Virus record (IMG/VR): IMGVR_UViG_3300047586_000299
Span: 1 to 40,875 of that record
Source of the DNA: a virus
Direction: 5' to 3' (one strand)
Length of the DNA stretch: 40,875 nucleotides
In this document: in pieces, positions 38,678 through 40,875 of the stretch
Position numbering within the stretch: position 1 is the stretch's first letter
Layout of the letters: each line of letters opens with the position of its first letter
Translations under genes and position numbers: made by a program
Notes under the pieces: model-generated
Told to the model about the DNA's origin: nothing
Database searches by the model: none
The model's input: only the letters and a program-made list of their open reading frames with translations

Positions 38678-39097
38678 ATGGACTGCCCCCTGCAACGCTC
38701 CGGCGACGTGTGGCGCTGCCCCGTGTGCGGCTGGAGCTGCAAGGCGACGAGCGACCGCCCGCCCCATCGCAACTGCCCCGCGCCCTCCTCCCCACTCTCC
38801 ACGCCCCACGCCCTCCGCCCCACGCCCGACGTCTCGGCCGCCGCCACCCGCCTGGGCATCTCGCTTACCGACGTGGGGCACTATGCCGTTGCCCTCACGC
38901 GCTGGACGGCGGCCGGCTTCCCCACGCGCACGCCGGCCGAGGTCGCACGCATCGAGGCGGAGCATTGCCGGCCCTGCACGCCGCATTACCGCGACGGCCG
39001 TTGCACGAAGTGCGGCTGCCGCGTCAACACGAGCAGCCTGGCCGTGGCGAACAAGATCGCGATGGCCACGGAGCACTGCCCGGCGGGGAAGTGGTGA
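38678..39097 (+). CDS. zinc-binding protein (DUF6171-like C-terminus)
   Basis: A 139-residue protein. CPVCGWSC (14-21) is one knuckle. Residues 95-139 (CRPCTPHYRDGRCTKCGCRV and ...AMATEHCPAGKW) match the small DUF6171-type zinc-binding domain found in phages. Residues 33-50 (APSSPLSTPHALRPTPDV) are encoded by a CCCCACTCTCCACGCCCCAC repeat in frame, which divides the two domains. Function unknown. This is the last gene of the plus-strand late operon. Confidence 0.6.
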   Translation: MDCPLQRSGDVWRCPVCGWSCKATSDRPPHRNCPAPSSPLSTPHALRPTPDVSAAATRLGISLTDVGHYAVALTRWTAAGFPTRTPAEVARIEAEHCRPCTPHYRDGRCTKCGCRVNTSSLAVANKIAMATEHCPAGKW

Positions 39098-39186
39098 GTA
39101 GCCAGTGGCGAGTGGCCAGTAGGGTGCGCTCCGCGCACCGGGGCAGGGCGTGGGGAGTGGGGCGTAGGGAGTCGGGCGTCGGGTGC
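39098..39186. terminator. hairpins between convergent operons
   Basis: AGTAGCCAGTGGCGAGTGGC, then GGTGCGC (39123-39129) with GCGCACC (39133-39139), then GGGCGTGGGGAGTGGGGCG, then GGTGC-TTA-GCGCACC spanning the stop of the minus-strand gene (39187-39189). No T-run is seen, but the perfect hairpins between convergent genes suit termination. Confidence 0.45.
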
Positions 39187-39726
39187 TTAGCGCACCGGCT
39201 CGGGCGGCGTCTCTTCCGCTTTGGTGATCGCGATCACGCGGCAGTTGGTTAGCCCGATGCGGATGGTGCCGTTTCGCACCGTCCGCGTCTGCGGGTTGTT
39301 GGGATCGCGAATCATGCCCGTCTCGATGCGTTGTGACGCCCAGCGAACGTCCATCGTTGCCACTTCGCCCTCGAATTGGATCGCATCACCTGGGTGGACC
39401 TTCGAGAAGTCGACCGTTTTGCTGCGTGGGAAGAAGCCGCCGAAGGAGATACTCCAGCGGAAATCTCGCCACTGGCCGAATTGAAGGTTGCAGCCGATGT
39501 TGAAACCCTTCACCTGGCCCTCGGTGCGCGCGGCGACGCCGCCGACCTTTCCGTTGAACTGCACGTGTTTGCCCTTAACCTTCTTCGCGAGCCATTCGCG
39601 GTTCTCCGGCCAGGCCAACTCGTTGTCGTCTTTCTCCGGCTGTCGCGGCATAGCCTCCAGGAGCGAGCGGAGGCTATAAGTTTCGCGTGGGGCGCCCAAC
39701 AGCATCACCAATGCCAGGCTGAACAT
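39187..39726 (-). CDS. hypothetical exported protein
   Basis: A 179-residue minus-strand protein. The ATG complement at 39724-39726 gives an N-terminus MFSLALVMLLGAP resembling a short signal peptide; the longer frame would add repeat-encoded residues. The mature part has strands and loops (GKHVQFNGKVGGVAARTEGQ, IQFEGEVATMDVRW) recalling an OB-fold. Its composition is less GC-rich than neighbours. It is placed downstream of the XRE-type regulator and may be a lysogenic-conversion gene. Confidence 0.55.
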   Translation of the reverse strand: MFSLALVMLLGAPRETYSLRSLLEAMPRQPEKDDNELAWPENREWLAKKVKGKHVQFNGKVGGVAARTEGQVKGFNIGCNLQFGQWRDFRWSISFGGFFPRSKTVDFSKVHPGDAIQFEGEVATMDVRWASQRIETGMIRDPNNPQTRTVRNGTIRIGLTNCRVIAITKAEETPPEPVR

Positions 39727-39808
39727 GGCCCGTTCCCCCTTTCGCGTTTTCGCCCTTTCGGGCTTTCGTGATTCTCTTCCTTCGTGTGGCCAATTGTCCA
39801 CACCGCCA
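39727..39808. repeat. TTCGCGTTTTCGCCCTTTCG repeat and shared palindrome
   Basis: CCCTTTCGCGTTTTCGCCCT and TTCGGGCTTTCGTGATTCTC (about 39737-39776) belong to the family at 19950-19990. GTGGCCAATTGTCCACAC (39786-39803) is the reverse complement of 753-770. The leader of the exported protein lies here. Confidence 0.8.
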
Positions 39809-40042
39809 TCACCCCAGCACGTCCTCGGCGCGGCACTTTAGCGCCGCGCAGATCGCCGTTAGCCGGCGGGCGGAGAAGAGCCGATCGCCGCGTTCCCAGT
39901 GGCCCCACGTGGTCACGTCCACGCCGACGGCCGCGGCCGCCTGGCCCGGCGTCAGTTTGCGTTTCACGCGCAGTTTTCGCAGCCGCGCCCCGACCCGGCC
40001 GTCGGGCCGCGAAGTGTCGATCTTCTCAAGTGGTCTTGCCAT
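39809..40042 (-). CDS. XRE-family helix-turn-helix regulator (repressor candidate)
   Basis: A 77-residue DNA-binding protein. Residues 24-75 form the Cro/C1-type helix-turn-helix: RVKRKLTPGQAAAAVGVDVT (24-43), then TWGHWERGDRLFSARRLTAI. It is just the DNA-binding domain, without a cleavable C-terminal domain. The start overlaps the end of the upstream gene by 17 bases. It is the best candidate for a phage repressor or Cro acting on the operator at 682-715, an inference from type only. Confidence 0.8.
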   Translation of the reverse strand: MARPLEKIDTSRPDGRVGARLRKLRVKRKLTPGQAAAAVGVDVTTWGHWERGDRLFSARRLTAICAALKCRAEDVLG

Positions 40043-40325
40043 TTTGATCCTCAGATTGGGCGCGCAAAAGCGCCACGATGGAAGCCCTGGCGCCGGGCGT
40101 GTTGTCCAGCCCGTGCTCTTTCAGCCCGGCCCGCATTTCGGCCACCGTCATCGCTACGCGAATTACCGTGTAACCTGCGCGCTCCTGGTCTGCTTGGATC
40201 GCCGCCAGCAACGTGAGGTAGCCGCGGTAGTTGGCGACTTGCGGGCTCTCGACCAGTTCGCACCAATCGGCGAAATCGGCTTCGGGAAAGAGCCAGAGGC
40301 AGATTTCCATTTTCGCGCAAAGCAT
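40026..40325 (-). CDS. hypothetical protein coupled to the XRE regulator
   Basis: A 99-residue minus-strand protein from the ATG complement at 40323-40325 (MLCAKMEICLWLFPEADFAD); an internal ATG at 40310 is an alternative. The sequence is alpha/beta (QVANYRGYLTLLAAIQADQE, YTVIRVAMTVAEMRAGLKEH) and ends in a polar tail. The last bases overlap the regulator gene. No family recognised; it may be a partner of the regulator. Confidence 0.55.
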   Translation of the reverse strand: MLCAKMEICLWLFPEADFADWCELVESPQVANYRGYLTLLAAIQADQERAGYTVIRVAMTVAEMRAGLKEHGLDNTPGARASIVALLRAQSEDQNGKTT

Positions 40326-40401
40326 CAAAAGCCGCCCGCGCGGCAGTGTATCCGCTGGCCGGTGACTGGCCGGCCGCCGCGCGGGCGAGGAGTCGCGGTT
40401 G

Positions 40402-40875
40402 TTATTCCGCCGACCTCCAATCGTGCGCGAAGGCCGGCAGCGCCTTGCCAACGGCCGCCTTGGCCTCGGCGGCTTCGCTCTCGCTCAATTCGTGAAACTT
40501 GTCACCGAGGCGATGCGCTTTGTCGGCAGGAACCTGGCCGACCTCGGCGACGATCGGCCGGTAACTCTTGCGGCCGTAGCGGCCGAATTCAGCGCGGAAC
40601 CCGAGCACCCAGCCCCACACGGGCGCGGCGGCGCGCTCCACGTCGGCCAACGTGATGTGGTCGACCTCGGCCGCCGAGAAGAAGAACACTCGCTTGGCCT
40701 TGCGGTTCCCAAAGCGGCCGGCGTGGTGGAACTCGATCGCCAGCGGCTCGATCTCCTTGGCCGTGATCTTTCGGCCGAATCGCTTGGTGAGTTCTTTGGC
40801 GGCCTGGCCGGCCGTCATCCGGCCCGCGTCTTGCGCGGCGAGGAAGTTGTTGCTCTTGCCTTGCGCGGCGTATTC
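40402..40875 (-). CDS. hypothetical protein, 5' end outside the window
   Basis: The minus-strand frame is open from the window end at 40875 to a stop complement at 40402, so at least 157 residues are visible. An ATG complement at 40816-40818 exists, but the residues before it (EYAAQGKSNNFLAAQDAGRM) read as normal coding sequence. The protein has a helical, basic N-terminal part (QAAKELTKRFGRKITAKEIE) and an FFFSAAEVDH segment. Not recognised; likely an early or regulatory phage gene. Confidence 0.6.
   Translation of the reverse strand, partial: EYAAQGKSNNFLAAQDAGRMTAGQAAKELTKRFGRKITAKEIEPLAIEFHHAGRFGNRKAKRVFFFSAAEVDHITLADVERAAAPVWGWVLGFRAEFGRYGRKSYRPIVAEVGQVPADKAHRLGDKFHELSESEAAEAKAAVGKALPAFAHDWRSAE

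Noticed and set aside
753-39803. The shared 18-bp sequence as attL/attR
   Set aside because: The copies are in inverted, not direct, orientation, phage-type genes lie outside both, and related palindromes occur inside the region.

Overview
The window is almost entirely one tailed-phage genome or prophage with lambda-like siphovirus gene order. The DNA is GC-rich. I infer a planctomycete host (Planctomycetota, Pirellulales/Gemmatales type) from the GC-rich codon use, the dense intergenic low-complexity palindromes of a kind often mis-annotated as proteins in planctomycete genomes, and many Shine-Dalgarno-less starts. No 16S rRNA or other host marker is present, so the host is an inference.

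Layout. (1) 1-780: the end of an unknown gene, then about 525 bases of palindromic repeats and an operator-like promoter region. (2) 783-2457: two small genes and a tyrosine recombinase. (3) 2724-7324: early/replication module. The winged-helix initiator-like gene at 3094-4563 carries a 15-bp perfect hairpin, helically phased iterons and an AT-rich dyad inside its coding sequence, a lambda O-type internal origin. (4) 7395-9012: a C5-cytosine methyltransferase, a cluster of GTGAC sites, a truncated Dam-type methyltransferase and an array of small hairpins. (5) 9013-10204: two minus-strand genes. (6) 10499-15256: a coiled-coil protein, then a probable lysis/envelope block with two different papain-like cysteine peptidases and several single-membrane-span proteins. 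(7) 15288-17552: receptor-binding or tail-spike-like proteins. (8) 17655-25014: large terminase, a minus-strand mini-cassette, small zinc-ribbon proteins, an adenine/N4-type DNA methyltransferase, a Tat-signal protein, a small gene in the gpW position and the portal. (9) 25015-30760: a protease-major capsid fusion, a capsid decoration protein with a repetitive extension, and a glycosyltransferase plus degenerate radical-SAM/SPASM protein. (10) 30875-39097: head-tail completion, two tandem tail-tube paralogues, a tail chaperone pair joined by a -1 frameshift, tape measure, distal tail and zinc-binding proteins. (11) 39187-40875, minus strand: a secreted protein, an XRE-family repressor candidate and two further genes, converging on the late operon.

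The most unusual global feature is that most junctions in the plus-strand operon hold one or more of roughly a dozen families of degenerate, tandem, palindromic repeats. The two arms follow the stop codon and precede the next start codon. The repeats have also entered reading frames, so several genes have repeat-encoded N-terminal, C-terminal or linker segments, including the linker joining protease and major capsid protein. Many late genes start after a pyrimidine-rich CTTCCTCCC-like leader with no Shine-Dalgarno sequence, while several early and accessory genes have good ones.

Functional names come from motif and gene-order recognition by eye, not from database searches. Start codons were re-chosen where a longer open frame ran back through repeat DNA.
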